NCBI RefSeq assembly: GCF_023914155.1
Contig: NZ_JAMWYS010000059.1
Location: 1-41,097, forward strand
Direction: 5' to 3'
Length of the DNA stretch: 41,097 nucleotides
Source: Solitalea agri
GTDB taxonomy: Bacteria > Bacteroidota > Bacteroidia > Sphingobacteriales > Sphingobacteriaceae
Below are positions 1 through 9,568 of the stretch, piece by piece. Made by a program: the position numbers and the translations under genes. The notes beneath the pieces were generated by a model. It did no database searches, was not told the DNA's origin, and saw only the letters and a list, made by a program, of their open reading frames with translations. How positions within the stretch are numbered: the first letter of the stretch is position 1; each line of letters opens with the position of its first letter.

Positions 1-25
1 ATTCACAGGATATATGCCCTAATAA

Positions 26-59
26 AAAACCAAACCACCTATAAAAATGATTTGGTTTT
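26..59. terminator. Hairpin at window edge, possible bidirectional terminator
   Basis: AAAACCAAA (26-34) pairs with TTTGGTTTT (51-59) around a 16-nt loop. Read on the minus strand the hairpin runs into a T-rich tract (TTTTTTATT); on the plus strand the T run is inside the stem. The gene it would serve lies outside the window or is dnaE, which ends at 193. Confidence 0.4.
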
Positions 60-139
60 GTCATAGAAATCCGCGAGACGAAACAAACAACGTTTTAACA
101 ACTATTGATCAGCCTGAGCGTAGTGGAAGGCTACTAAAT

Positions 140-175
140 AGACAAGGCAGCAATTAAAAAATCACTGCCTTGTCT
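140..175 (-). terminator. Probable dnaE terminator
   Basis: An 11-bp perfect stem, AGACAAGGCAG (140-150 as its plus-strand arm) with CTGCCTTGTCT (165-175), lies 18 bases beyond the dnaE stop. The T tract after the stem on the minus strand is short (ATTTAG), so termination may be moderate. Confidence 0.6.
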
Positions 176-192
176 CTATATTATTAACCCAA

Positions 193-3100
193 TTAATTCA
201 AGCTGAAGTTCACATTCTTAAACTTGCCTATCTCATTCATAAAATTATTATTAGGGTCGATTTTAATTGACTTAGAAGGAAGGTCAAGCACAATACGCTC
301 AACAGCGTCTATCACGTTGAGTTTCAATTTACAGTTACCAGGATGCGCCTTGCAGAGGGTTTCCAGGTTATCAATAAACTCTAAAGTAAGTTCGTGCAAT
401 GGAAAAGTCAAGGTGACATTTTTGGCCATCTTTTCACGTATTTCTGAGAGTAACTGAATACTTTCTACCTTAAATTCCAGATTATCGGCCTGACCGAAAC
501 GTGGTTTAAAAGAGCCTTTCACAAACACACATAAACCCGATTGGAAGAAGTGTTTATTTTTCAGATAATCTTCTGAAAACATTATCATCCGATGACTACC
601 TGAATAATCTTCGAAAGTAAAGCCTCCAAAAGGTTTACCGTGTTTTGTCAGACGTTCTTCGGCAGCAGTAATGATACCAGCAACCACCAATGTACCTGGT
701 TTAGGTGTAGCCAAATCCGTAATCCTTGCATTACAGAAATTGTCAATTTCCAATTTATAGTCGTCTAAAGGGTGGCCGGAAATATACATTCCCACTACCT
801 CTTTCTCAAAACTCAACTTTTGTAATAAACTCCATTCTTCTGAATCCGGCATTGGAGGCTCTGGAACATGAGCATCAGCCGTTCCTCCAAACAAAGAGTT
901 TTGAGCACTATTCTGATTGGCCACAAAATCATTCCCAAACTTTACTAAACGTTCAATACCATTCAAGCGGTCCGAAACATTTACGCCAAAATATTGGGCA
1001 CGGTGGTATTCATCATAACAATCAAAGGCACCTGAATACACTAAATTCTCCCACGATTTTTTATTAACCGCCCGCAGGTTTACTCGTTTGGCAAAATCGT
1101 AAATCGATGCATAAGGTCCGTTTTCTTTACGCTCCGAAACCAAACTTTCAATGGCTGCCTCACCCAAACCTTTAATCCCCGACAAGCCAAAGCGGATTTG
1201 GCCTTTCTTAGTTGCTGTAAAGTGGAGTGAACTTTCGTTTACATCAGGACCTAAAACAGGTACACCAATACGCTTACACTCTTCCATAAAGAAGGTGATC
1301 TTATCGATCTGACCCTTTGTATGGGTTAATACCGAAGCCATATATTCAGCGGGATAATGGGCTTTCAGATATGCAGTTTGATAAGCTACGAAAGCATAAC
1401 AAGTAGAGTGAGATTTGTTGAATGCGTAGGACGCGAAGGCTTCCCAGTCGGTCCAGATTTTCTCTAATACTTTCGCATCATGACCTTTTTCTTTCGCATT
1501 TTCAATAAACTGAGGTTTCAGTTTATCCAGTGTTTTACGATCTTTTTTACCCATCGCTTTACGCAACACGTCGGCATCACCTTTGGTAAAGTTGGCCAGT
1601 TTCTGCGATAGCAACATCACCTGCTCCTGATACACGGTGATTCCGTAGGTATCGAACAGGTACTCTTCCATGTCGGCTAAGTCATACTCAACCGCTTTAC
1701 GACCATGCTTACGCTCAATAAAATCTGGAATGTACTCGATAGGTCCCGGACGATACAGGGCGTTCATCGCAATTAAGTCTTCAAACTTATCCGGCACCAG
1801 GTCCTTTAAGTACTTCTGCATACCCGGACTCTCAAACTGGAATGTACCGTTGGTTTCACCCCGTTGATAAAGTTCAAAGGTTTGCTGATCATCCAATGGA
1901 ATATAATCAATGTCGATCTCTACTCCATGATTCTCTTTTATCATCTTCAATGCGTCGCGAATGATAGTAAGGGTTTTCAGCCCCAAAAAGTCCATCTTAA
2001 TTACGCCCGCATCTTCAATTACTTTTCCTTCATACTGTGTAACCAAAAGATCGGAATCTTTGGCAACGGCAACCGGAACGATATTGGTTAAATCTTCCGG
2101 AGCGATAATGATACCCGCTGCATGAATACCGGTTCCACGAATAGAGCCTTCAAGAATTAAAGCTTCCTTAATTACTTTGGAACGAAGATCTTTTCCTTCC
2201 CTTATCTCTCGAAGCTGCTTAACGTTCTCAATATCTTCCGGACCTAAACCTTCCTTATCCTTTAAAGATTTATCTCCATCAATAGGCGCATTCATCACCC
2301 TATCCAAAGAAATACCGGGCTTATCAGGCACCAGTTTCGCCATGGCATTTGAATCAGGTAATGGTAAATCCAAGGCGCGAGCAACGTCTTTAATCGACAT
2401 TTTTGCTGCCATAGATCCATAAGTAATGATCTGTGCTACCTGATTTTTACCATACTTATCAACCACATAATCAATTACACGCTGGCGGCCCTCATCGTCA
2501 AAATCCGTATCAATATCGGGCATTGACTTACGGTCAGGATTCAAGAAACGCTCAAACAGGAGGTTGTATTTAATCGGGTCGATATTGGTGATACCGATAC
2601 AATAAGCTACCGCTGAGCCCGCCGCCGAACCACGCCCCGGACCAATAAACACGCCCATATCGCGGCCGGCTTTAATAAAGTCGGATACAATAAGGAAGTA
2701 TCCCGCAAACCCCATAGTACGGATAGTATGCAGCTCAAAATTGATACGTTCTTCTTTGTCGGCATCCAATGTATCTCCGTAACGAGCCCTGGCTCCTTCC
2801 CATGTAATGTGTTCCAGGTATTGCATCTGGTCAATAAAACCCGGTGGTATTGGGAAGTTTGGAAGCAGGATATCCTGCTTTAATTTAAGTAGATCAACCT
2901 TGTCAACAATTTCGTTGGTATTATCAATGGCTTCAGGAATATCATGAAACAAGGCGTTCATTTGAGCCTGTGTTTTGAAGAAGAACTGATCATTTGGGAA
3001 ACCAAAACGGTAACCTTTACCGCCTTCTTCATCCGTTGCAATTGGTGTTGCCTGTATATCGCCGGTGTTGATACACAATAAAATATCGTGAGCGTTGGCA

Positions 3101-3750
3101 TCTTCCTGATCCACATAGTGTGAATCGTTAGATGCAATAACTTTTACATTGTATTTTTTAGCAAAGCGAAGCAAAACTTCATTTACTTTCTCTTGCTCGG
3201 GTAAGTTGTGTCGCTGTAATTCGATGTAATAATCTTCACCAAAAATATCCAGCCACCATTTAAATTCCTTCTCCCCTGCTTCTTCACCCTCATTTAAAAT
3301 GGCCTGTGGAACCGATGCTCCGATACAACAGGTGGTAGCAATTAACCCTTCGTGATATTGGAGGATCAATTCCTTATCAATACGTGGCCACTTGCTGTAC
3401 AAACCCTCCATAAAACCATAAGAACAAAGTTTAGTAAGGTTTTTATAACCCTGTGCATTTTTTGCAAGAAACAGCTGATGGTAACGTTTATCTTTTTTCT
3501 CTTTGGTAAATTTCTTTTCGTGACGATCAGTCACCACATAAAACTCACAACCTACAATAGGTTTTACTTTATTGTCGTGCTTACCAGCTTCGGCCACAAA
3601 CTTGAATACGCCAAACATATTACCGTGGTCGGTAATGGCAAGGGCTTTCATGCCATCATTAGCGGCTTTTTTATATAGTTTGGAAATATCCGCCGCTCCG
3701 TCGAGCAGGGAGAATTGAGTATGTACGTGGAGGTGACTGAATTCGGGCAT
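193..3750 (-). CDS. dnaE: DNA polymerase III subunit alpha
   Basis: Replicative polymerase catalytic subunit, 1185 aa, the usual length for DnaE-type (not PolC-type) enzymes. An N-terminal PHP domain is marked by HVHTQFSLLDG (about residues 8-18) and ITDHGN (about 39-44). The polymerase core carries GPGRGSAAGS (about 369-378) and the catalytic acidic motif PDIDTDF (about 410-416). Near the C terminus the segment beginning GTLVVAGIITAAEE looks like the OB fold that binds single-stranded DNA. The ATG at 3750 gives the expected MPEFSHLHVHT start. It is monocistronic, with a hairpin after the stop and a 505-base gap upstream. No TAnnTTTG promoter box was found directly upstream. Identification is secure. 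Confidence 0.98.
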   Translation of the reverse strand: MPEFSHLHVHTQFSLLDGAADISKLYKKAANDGMKALAITDHGNMFGVFKFVAEAGKHDNKVKPIVGCEFYVVTDRHEKKFTKEKKDKRYHQLFLAKNAQGYKNLTKLCSYGFMEGLYSKWPRIDKELILQYHEGLIATTCCIGASVPQAILNEGEEAGEKEFKWWLDIFGEDYYIELQRHNLPEQEKVNEVLLRFAKKYNVKVIASNDSHYVDQEDANAHDILLCINTGDIQATPIATDEEGGKGYRFGFPNDQFFFKTQAQMNALFHDIPEAIDNTNEIVDKVDLLKLKQDILLPNFPIPPGFIDQMQYLEHITWEGARARYGDTLDADKEERINFELHTIRTMGFAGYFLIVSDFIKAGRDMGVFIGPGRGSAAGSAVAYCIGITNIDPIKYNLLFERFLNPDRKSMPDIDTDFDDEGRQRVIDYVVDKYGKNQVAQIITYGSMAAKMSIKDVARALDLPLPDSNAMAKLVPDKPGISLDRVMNAPIDGDKSLKDKEGLGPEDIENVKQLREIREGKDLRSKVIKEALILEGSIRGTGIHAAGIIIAPEDLTNIVPVAVAKDSDLLVTQYEGKVIEDAGVIKMDFLGLKTLTIIRDALKMIKENHGVEIDIDYIPLDDQQTFELYQRGETNGTFQFESPGMQKYLKDLVPDKFEDLIAMNALYRPGPIEYIPDFIERKHGRKAVEYDLADMEEYLFDTYGITVYQEQVMLLSQKLANFTKGDADVLRKAMGKKDRKTLDKLKPQFIENAKEKGHDAKVLEKIWTDWEAFASYAFNKSHSTCYAFVAYQTAYLKAHYPAEYMASVLTHTKGQIDKITFFMEECKRIGVPVLGPDVNESSLHFTATKKGQIRFGLSGIKGLGEAAIESLVSERKENGPYASIYDFAKRVNLRAVNKKSWENLVYSGAFDCYDEYHRAQYFGVNVSDRLNGIERLVKFGNDFVANQNSAQNSLFGGTADAHVPEPPMPDSEEWSLLQKLSFEKEVVGMYISGHPLDDYKLEIDNFCNARITDLATPKPGTLVVAGIITAAEERLTKHGKPFGGFTFEDYSGSHRMIMFSEDYLKNKHFFQSGLCVFVKGSFKPRFGQADNLEFKVESIQLLSEIREKMAKNVTLTFPLHELTLEFIDNLETLCKAHPGNCKLKLNVIDAVERIVLDLPSKSIKIDPNNNFMNEIGKFKNVNFSLN

Positions 3751-4255
3751 TCTTTTTTATTTGCAGTTTTAATTAGTCCATAGACCATTGTCGATAGTCG
3801 ATGAAATTAGATTAATGAACGTTAATGCTTAAAGCTCATTAGATATTAATTCACAGCTCTTTACAATCGTCTATTGACTATGGACCATGGTCTAAATAAG
3901 CGATTTCAAAGGTAAAGAAAAGCGGGAGTTATTAGAGAGGTGTTGAAAAGTGGGCTAAATTAAAGTTTCTCAAAAATCACATCTCCTTTAAAATTATTTA
4001 AACCTACAATTTGTTAAAATCCATGATGGAAAATCAATCAAAAACAATATTATCATTTTAATTTAAAAACAAATTGTCTCCTCCTTCATTATCCGCTTCT
4101 CTGATTTTAAATAACACAAACCTTAACCAACACTTTAATAATTCATTAATAAACATTAACTTAAATACATTAACTGCTTCTTATATTTTCTAACACCTTT
4201 TTAGATCATTGCTATTTCCGGCTTTTCGGAGAATCTTGTTTTTAACATCATCAAC
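3751..4255. other. AT-rich divergent intergenic region with imperfect dyad
   Basis: No gene is supported in these 505 bases. They separate the divergent dnaE and radical SAM genes and must hold both promoters. The dnaE side carries a 31-nt imperfect inverted repeat (3773-3803 with 3865-3895). The rest, about 3950-4190, is low-complexity A/T sequence. I could not place a convincing TTTG/TAnnTTTG promoter pair. Confidence 0.6.
3773..3895. repeat. Imperfect inverted repeat, CCATAG/CTATGG word family
   Basis: Left arm 3773-3803 begins TTAGTCCATAGACCAT; right arm 3865-3895 ends GGACCATGGTCTAA. Aligned as reverse complements, about 25 of 31 positions agree. The arms are built from overlapping words such as TATGGACCATGG, resembling the dyads at 29089-29161 and 36030-36066. 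A regulatory or mobile-repeat origin cannot be decided from one copy. Confidence 0.6.
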
Positions 4256-5812
4256 ATGCCAAAACTTAAAATCGGAGTTATTGATTTGGTTAGTAAAGGA
4301 CCAACAAACACACTTTGGGCCAGAATAATGCATGCAAACATGGCCAGTATAATGCCTCAGGTTGTGGCAACCTGGTGCGAACAGGATGGTCATGAAGTAA
4401 AACTGATTTGTTATACGGGAATGGAAGATTTGCGTAAAGAAATTCCGCAAGGGATTGATTTGGTATTTATTTGCGGATTTACCCAAGCTGCCTTGCTTGC
4501 GTATGCCCTGAGCAACTATTTCAGAAGTAAAGGGGTTGTAACCGTACTTGGAGGACCACACGCGCGTTGCTATCCCGATGATGCCGTTAAATACTTCGAC
4601 TACGTAGTTGGTTTTGCACATAAATCAACAATAGCTGAAATCACCAATAATTGTACACCTCAACGACCAGAGGGAAAACACTTAACCGAAAAAGGACAAC
4701 CGGGACATTTTCCGGGAGTAATTGAGCGTTGGAGGTTTATTGAAGAAACCTTAAAAAAGGCTCCTTTCCTTAAAATTGTACCAATGATCGGTAGTGTTGG
4801 CTGCCCTTATACCTGTTCATTTTGTATTGACGCGGAGGTGCCTTATCAACCGTTGGATGTAGAAACCATCAAAAAAGACCTGCGCTTTCTGCTAACTAAA
4901 TTTAAAAAGCCACTAATTGTGTGGCACGACCCTAATTTTGGGATACGATTTGAACATTACATGAATGCGATAGCAAGTGTTGCACCACCTAAAAGCTTTC
5001 AATTTATTGCCGAAAGCAGCTTATCCATTCTCACCGAAGAACATTTGAAAGTGTTTCAGCAAAATGGATTTTTGGCCATGTTACCGGGCATTGAATCATG
5101 GTTTGAACTTGGCAATAAATCACGAACAGCCCATAATACTGGTATGGAAAAAATGATGCGCGTTTCGCAACATGTAAACACGATCTTTAAATACATACCA
5201 TACCTGCAAACAAACTTTGTTTTGGGATTAGATTCTGACGAGGGATCAGACCCATTTGAAATCACCAAACAATTTGTCGATTTATCGCCCGCTGCTTTTC
5301 CAGGGTATTCATTGCTTTCGGCATTTGGAGAAGCGGCACCATTGAACCTTGAATATCAAAAAGAAAACCGTGTTTTACCGTTTCCATTTCATTTCCTGAA
5401 TAATCACCTGGCAATGAATGTGAAGCCCAAAAACTATGAATGGGTTGATTTTTATGACAAAGTGATTGATCTAACTGAATATTCATTTTCACAAAAAGCA
5501 ATTTTCCGGCGTTTCAATGGAACTCCAACCTTCACCTCAAAATGGATGAATTTTATGCGTGCTATTTCTTCCGAAGGTTGGGGACGTCTAAAATTTTATC
5601 GGCAGGTACGTAAAAATCTAATTGAAGACAGGGCTTTTAGAGATTATTTTGAAGGAGAAACACAACAACTCCCTGAATTTTATATCAATATTATTAAAAG
5701 AGACTTAGGAGATTGGTGGTCTTGGCTCCCTCAAGGCGCTATTTATCATGATCCAAATGCCTATTTACACAAATCATCTCAAAAAATACTAAGTCGCCTC
5801 AACCAGAATTAA
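4256..5812 (+). CDS. Radical SAM protein with N-terminal Rossmann (B12-binding-like) domain
   Basis: 518 aa. Residues about 1-125 look like the Rossmann domain that precedes many radical SAM cores (LVFICGF and VVTVLGGPHARCYPDDA segments), but the cobalamin-ligating DxHxxG motif is not visible. The radical SAM core starts near residue 175 and has the iron-sulfur cluster motif CPYTCSFC (C183, C187, C190, spacing Cx3Cx2C). The last roughly 170 residues form an aromatic-rich domain I do not recognise. It is cytosolic with no signal peptide, transcribed alone and not linked to a recognisable pathway, so the substrate is unknown. The ATG at 4256 is the only good start, because the motifs begin right after it. 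Confidence 0.85.
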   Translation: MPKLKIGVIDLVSKGPTNTLWARIMHANMASIMPQVVATWCEQDGHEVKLICYTGMEDLRKEIPQGIDLVFICGFTQAALLAYALSNYFRSKGVVTVLGGPHARCYPDDAVKYFDYVVGFAHKSTIAEITNNCTPQRPEGKHLTEKGQPGHFPGVIERWRFIEETLKKAPFLKIVPMIGSVGCPYTCSFCIDAEVPYQPLDVETIKKDLRFLLTKFKKPLIVWHDPNFGIRFEHYMNAIASVAPPKSFQFIAESSLSILTEEHLKVFQQNGFLAMLPGIESWFELGNKSRTAHNTGMEKMMRVSQHVNTIFKYIPYLQTNFVLGLDSDEGSDPFEITKQFVDLSPAAFPGYSLLSAFGEAAPLNLEYQKENRVLPFPFHFLNNHLAMNVKPKNYEWVDFYDKVIDLTEYSFSQKAIFRRFNGTPTFTSKWMNFMRAISSEGWGRLKFYRQVRKNLIEDRAFRDYFEGETQQLPEFYINIIKRDLGDWWSWLPQGAIYHDPNAYLHKSSQKILSRLNQN

Positions 5813-6094
5813 TTTATGCAATTTCACTTGGTCTTTTATTTCTGTAATTCAACTTTCTATAAATATTCACCACTTTATTGCACAGTATTGTTCAACAAAT
5901 TCTTCCTAGTTCCTAAAATTTACCACTTTAAAAGGCATAAGAATCTTTTTCCTCCCCCGTGCAACATCCTCAATATTTTTTTGTCAAGCTAATGAAGCAG
6001 TAAAAACAATCTATGTTTTAGAAGGTCCGTAAAGCCTCGATTTTGTTACAATCTGCTCACCTTTAAGTAGCCTAACAATTATTAATATTGATTC

Positions 6095-8761
6095 ATGAAC
6101 AAAACTTTTCTGCTATTAATTTGTACACTTTTGACATTTAACGCTTACAGTCAAAAAAACGACTCAACGATTACCAAGAAGAAATACTTTACCAAATCAA
6201 TAAATGGGAGTATCAATCTCGATGGTATTCCACAGGAAGAAGCCTGGAATGCTGTTGAATGGGGAAGTGATTTCACCCAATGGCAACCTAATGAAGGAAA
6301 ATCTCCCTCTCAAAAAACCAGTTTCAAAATCCTTTATGATAATCAGTACCTATATATCGCTTATCGTTGCCAGGATTTAGCGCCTGACTCGATCATTAAG
6401 CGTATGGGAAGAAGAGATGAATTTCCGGGCGATTGGGTAGAAATTAATATAGACAGTTATCATGATTTACGCACGGCCTTTTCTTTTACTTTATCTGTAT
6501 CTGGCGTTCGTAACGATGAGTTTGTTTCAGAGAATGGTAATAATTGGGATGCGAGCTGGAATCCAATTTGGTTTGCTAAAACCCATGTAGATGATCAGGG
6601 ATGGACTGCCGAAGTTAAAATTCCTCTAAGTCAGCTGCGTTACGGTAATGAAACAGAAAAGGTTTGGGGCATACAGGTTATGCGCCGCATTTTCAGAAAA
6701 GAAGAGCGTTCTACCTGGCAGTATATTCCACAAAACTCCGGGGTTTGGGTAAGCAGTTTTGGGGAGCTGCATGGCCTTAAAAATATCCCAACCCATCGAC
6801 AGGTTGAAATTGCCCCTTATCTTGTTGCCCAAGCCGACAAATACCAGGCAACTCCGGGAAACCCTTTCGCCACCGGATCAGACAAAAAACTGACCATGGG
6901 ACTTGATGGAAAATTTGCCGTAACAAATGACCTAATTCTTGATTTTACGGTAAACCCTGATTTCGGACAAGTGGAAGCAGATCCTTCTCAGGTTCGGATC
7001 GATGGTTTTCAGAACTATTTCGAGGAACGCCGCCCATTCTTTATTGAAAGTCGAAACATATTTAATTACCAGCTTACCGGATCTGAGGCCGGAGGAGATT
7101 ACGACTCTGATCTACTCTTCTACTCTCGTCGTATTGGGAGTTCACCACACAGCTATCCAACTACCGGAGCTGGGGAGTTTGCAGATGTTCCTTTAAACAC
7201 TTCAATTCTGGGAGCAGCTAAATTTAGCGGTAAAACCCAAAAAGGATGGAGTATTGGCGTCCTCGAAAGTGTAACCCAACGCGAGATGGCCACCATTGAT
7301 AATTTGGGGGTTAGACGAAGTGAATTAGTTGAACCTCTCACCAACTACTTTGTTGGAAGATTACAGAAAGACATAAATAGTGGCAATACAGTTTTAGGAG
7401 GTATTTTCACAGCAGTAAACCGAGGAGAGGGTCTGAATAACATGTTGACGAAAAATGCCTTTTCCGGCGGTTTTGATTTTCTTCATTACTGGAAAAAACG
7501 CACCTGGTACATAAGGGGAAATATGGTGTTTAGTCATTTAGAAGGAAGCAAAGAATCCGTTTTAGGTATTCAAACGGCATTCGAACACTTATTTCAAAGA
7601 CAAGGAGCTCCAGAGGTTTCGGTGGATCCTGACCGCACATCGCTGACTGGTACAGGGGGTACTTTTCGCTTAGGTAAAATTGGAGGAAGACCAGGTAAGA
7701 TGGGTCAGGTGTTTAAATTTGAAACCGGTGTTACCTTCCGTTCTCCCGAACTCGAATTAAATGATATTGGTTTCATGCTAACATCCAACGAAATCAATCA
7801 TTTTACCTGGGCCGGATTACAATTTCAAAAACCATTTTCTATTTTCCGTACTGCAAGGATCAACTACAATCATTGGTCAAGGTGGGATTTTGGAGGTCAA
7901 TTCCTTTACCAGGCTTTCAATACCAATTCTCATGCAACTTTCAAAAACAATTGGCAAACGGGTGTAGGCCTAACCTGGAATCCCTATGATGTTTCAAACA
8001 ATACTTTACAGGGCACTTCATCATTACGCAAGCCGGCAGGTATAGGCCAAAACTGGTATGTTAACAGCGACTATCGTAAAAAAATATATACTAATTTTTA
8101 TTTCAATAATTTCTGGGGATTTGAAAATACGGTTAAAGGAACTGATTTAGGTATGGCCTTAATCTTCCAGCCTTTAAATGCGCTTCAAATGAGTTTAGGA
8201 GTTGATTACTCTTACTACTGGCGTCGTCAAGATCAATTTGTAACCAATGCTAAAGTAGAAGGTCAAGACATAATCCGTTCAATTGTTAGCTCAGTAGACC
8301 AAAACACGCTTCGTTTTACAGGAAGAATGAATTTTAACATTACTCCGGATTTAACGCTTCAATACTATGCACAGCCTTACATTACCCGACCGATCTACAG
8401 TAACTTCGCTTACGTATCGGATCCATTGGCCAAGCATTATGACGATAGGTTCACGCCTTATACTACCAACCAAATAAGCGAAAGTGACGGGCGATATTTT
8501 ATTGATGAGAAAGGAGACGGAACGATAAAGTATGATTTCGCTAAGCCTGACTTCAACTTTGTACAATTCCGGTCAAACTTAATTGCCCGTTGGGAATACA
8601 GACCTGGCTCGGAGTTATACTTGGTATGGTCGCAAGGAAGTACTTCTAGTTCAAATTATGAACTTGACACACCAATAATGGGTAGCTTGCTCGACAATGC
8701 GTTTACCGACCAAGGTCGCAATACATTCCTGATAAAGTGGACTTATCGATTTATCCGGTAA
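6095..8761 (+). CDS. DUF5916 protein with CBM9-like N-terminal domain, outer-membrane type
   Basis: 888 aa. A classic signal peptide (short KT head, Leu-rich core, AYSQ cleavage region) occupies residues 1-20. Residues about 30-215 resemble the family 9 carbohydrate-binding fold (INLDGIPQEEAWN start, then a YLYIAYRCQD strand and GWTAEVKIPLSQLRY). The remainder matches the DUF5916 family: the DFTVNPDFGQVEADPSQVR and YFEERRPFFIE segments followed by many alternating aromatic strands ending WTYRFIR, typical of an outer-membrane beta barrel C terminus. The ligand is unknown; membership suggests surface carbohydrate or metabolite handling, but that is inference. It is monocistronic and ends in the repeat/terminator block at 8775-8942. 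Confidence 0.9.
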   Translation: MNKTFLLLICTLLTFNAYSQKNDSTITKKKYFTKSINGSINLDGIPQEEAWNAVEWGSDFTQWQPNEGKSPSQKTSFKILYDNQYLYIAYRCQDLAPDSIIKRMGRRDEFPGDWVEINIDSYHDLRTAFSFTLSVSGVRNDEFVSENGNNWDASWNPIWFAKTHVDDQGWTAEVKIPLSQLRYGNETEKVWGIQVMRRIFRKEERSTWQYIPQNSGVWVSSFGELHGLKNIPTHRQVEIAPYLVAQADKYQATPGNPFATGSDKKLTMGLDGKFAVTNDLILDFTVNPDFGQVEADPSQVRIDGFQNYFEERRPFFIESRNIFNYQLTGSEAGGDYDSDLLFYSRRIGSSPHSYPTTGAGEFADVPLNTSILGAAKFSGKTQKGWSIGVLESVTQREMATIDNLGVRRSELVEPLTNYFVGRLQKDINSGNTVLGGIFTAVNRGEGLNNMLTKNAFSGGFDFLHYWKKRTWYIRGNMVFSHLEGSKESVLGIQTAFEHLFQRQGAPEVSVDPDRTSLTGTGGTFRLGKIGGRPGKMGQVFKFETGVTFRSPELELNDIGFMLTSNEINHFTWAGLQFQKPFSIFRTARINYNHWSRWDFGGQFLYQAFNTNSHATFKNNWQTGVGLTWNPYDVSNNTLQGTSSLRKPAGIGQNWYVNSDYRKKIYTNFYFNNFWGFENTVKGTDLGMALIFQPLNALQMSLGVDYSYYWRRQDQFVTNAKVEGQDIIRSIVSSVDQNTLRFTGRMNFNITPDLTLQYYAQPYITRPIYSNFAYVSDPLAKHYDDRFTPYTTNQISESDGRYFIDEKGDGTIKYDFAKPDFNFVQFRSNLIARWEYRPGSELYLVWSQGSTSSSNYELDTPIMGSLLDNAFTDQGRNTFLIKWTYRFIR

Positions 8762-8774
8762 AAGTTCAACGAAA

Positions 8775-8942
8775 GAGGCTGTCTATAAAAGCTCTATTAA
8801 CAACATTGTGTCATGTTTAGCGTAGTTGAAGTCATGTTGAGCCTCGAAGTCATGTTGAGCGAGTCGAAGTCATGTTGAGCGTAGTCGAAACACCCTTCTA
8901 CTACGCTCAGAGTGACTAAATCAAATCTTTTTAGACAACCTC
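8775..8942. repeat. Nested repeat block: outer inverted repeat enclosing GTCATGTTGAGC repeats
   Basis: Outer arms GAGGCTGTCTATAAAA (8775-8790) and TTTTTAGACAACCTC (8928-8942) are inverted repeats with one mismatch and one indel; the right arm overlaps the 3' end of the AhpD-like gene. Inside are four copies of GTCATGTTGAGC-type units starting at 8810, 8831, 8849 and 8869. The last copy begins a 17-nt hairpin arm (8869-8885) matching ACTACGCTCAGAGTGAC (8900-8916). It lies between convergent genes, so it probably acts as a bidirectional terminator, and its core resembles dispersed REP-like repeats. No transposase is nearby. Confidence 0.75.
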
Positions 8943-9401
8943 TTTTTCTTTAGCACTAAATTGTCTTACTAGTGGCGTCATTGTTAAAGTAACTCCTATT
9001 CTATTCCAGGCATTAATAATGATAATGGCCATAATAACCTGGGCCAATAGTTTTTCTCCCAAAATCTTTTCGGCACGTTGGTAAGTTGCATCAGAAACGC
9101 CTTTAGGCAATAAAGTCATCTCTTCTGTTAAAGCCAATATTGCCTGTTCTTCCTCGCTAAAAAACGGGGTTTCTCTCCAAGCGCTTAAAGTATAGAGGCG
9201 CTGCTCAGTTTCTCCTAAATGACGAGCGTCAAACGTATGCATATCCAAACAGTATGCGCATCCATTCATCTGCGATGCTCTTATTTTAATAAGCTCTTTA
9301 TGCAGCGGGTTAATCTCTGTGGTTTTTAAATAGCTATCGAAAGCCAACATTGATTTGTAAGCAGCTGGTTCAACCTGATTAATGTTAATTCTGTTACTCA
9401 T
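8931..9401 (-). CDS. Carboxymuconolactone decarboxylase / AhpD-like protein
   Basis: 156 aa, cytosolic, all-helical AhpD-like fold. The redox motif is CAYCLDMH: C48 and C51 form the CxxC, and H55 completes the Cx2Cx3H pattern used by AhpD-type peroxidase partners. The preceding INPLHKELIKIRASQMNG and following LYTLSAWRETPFFSEEEQAILALTE segments are typical of this family. A likely role is thiol-dependent peroxide or organic hydroperoxide defence, not true carboxymuconolactone decarboxylation; the substrate is not shown. It lies 167 bases downstream of a Crp/Fnr-type regulator on the same strand, a plausible controller. The final codons overlap the right arm of the repeat block. Confidence 0.9.
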   Translation of the reverse strand: MSNRININQVEPAAYKSMLAFDSYLKTTEINPLHKELIKIRASQMNGCAYCLDMHTFDARHLGETEQRLYTLSAWRETPFFSEEEQAILALTEEMTLLPKGVSDATYQRAEKILGEKLLAQVIMAIIIINAWNRIGVTLTMTPLVRQFSAKEKEVV

Positions 9402-9514
9402 GACTTTTAATTTTTCAGATAATTGTTATTGTTTACAATTCAAAAGTCGTGAGTCCGCTGCTCAAAAAAATTAATCTAGTTTAAGAAATAACAAAACTAT
9501 TAAGGGTGCTTAGC

Positions 9515-9541
9515 AAGTTGGTTTGCTTACCAAACCGACTT
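9515..9541. promoter_or_regulatory. Palindrome between the Crp-like gene and the AhpD-like gene
   Basis: AAGTTGGTTTG (9515-9525) and CAAACCGACTT (9531-9541) pair at 10 of 11 positions around CTTAC. It lies 28 bases after the Crp-like stop and about 115 bases before the AhpD-like start, and has no T tract on the minus strand. It could be an operator for the downstream gene or a weak terminator of the upstream one. Confidence 0.45.
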
Positions 9542-9568
9542 AATGCCAACAAGTTTCCTTTAGTGGAT

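Noticed and set aside
3951-4190. Origin-like AT-rich region beside dnaE
   Set aside because: No DnaA-box cluster (TTATNCACA) was seen, dnaE is not a marker of oriC, and low-complexity A/T is common in intergenic DNA here.
8775-8942. CRISPR array
   Set aside because: The repeat units are about 12 bases with 18-21-base spacing, so there are no spacers of normal length, and no cas genes are nearby.
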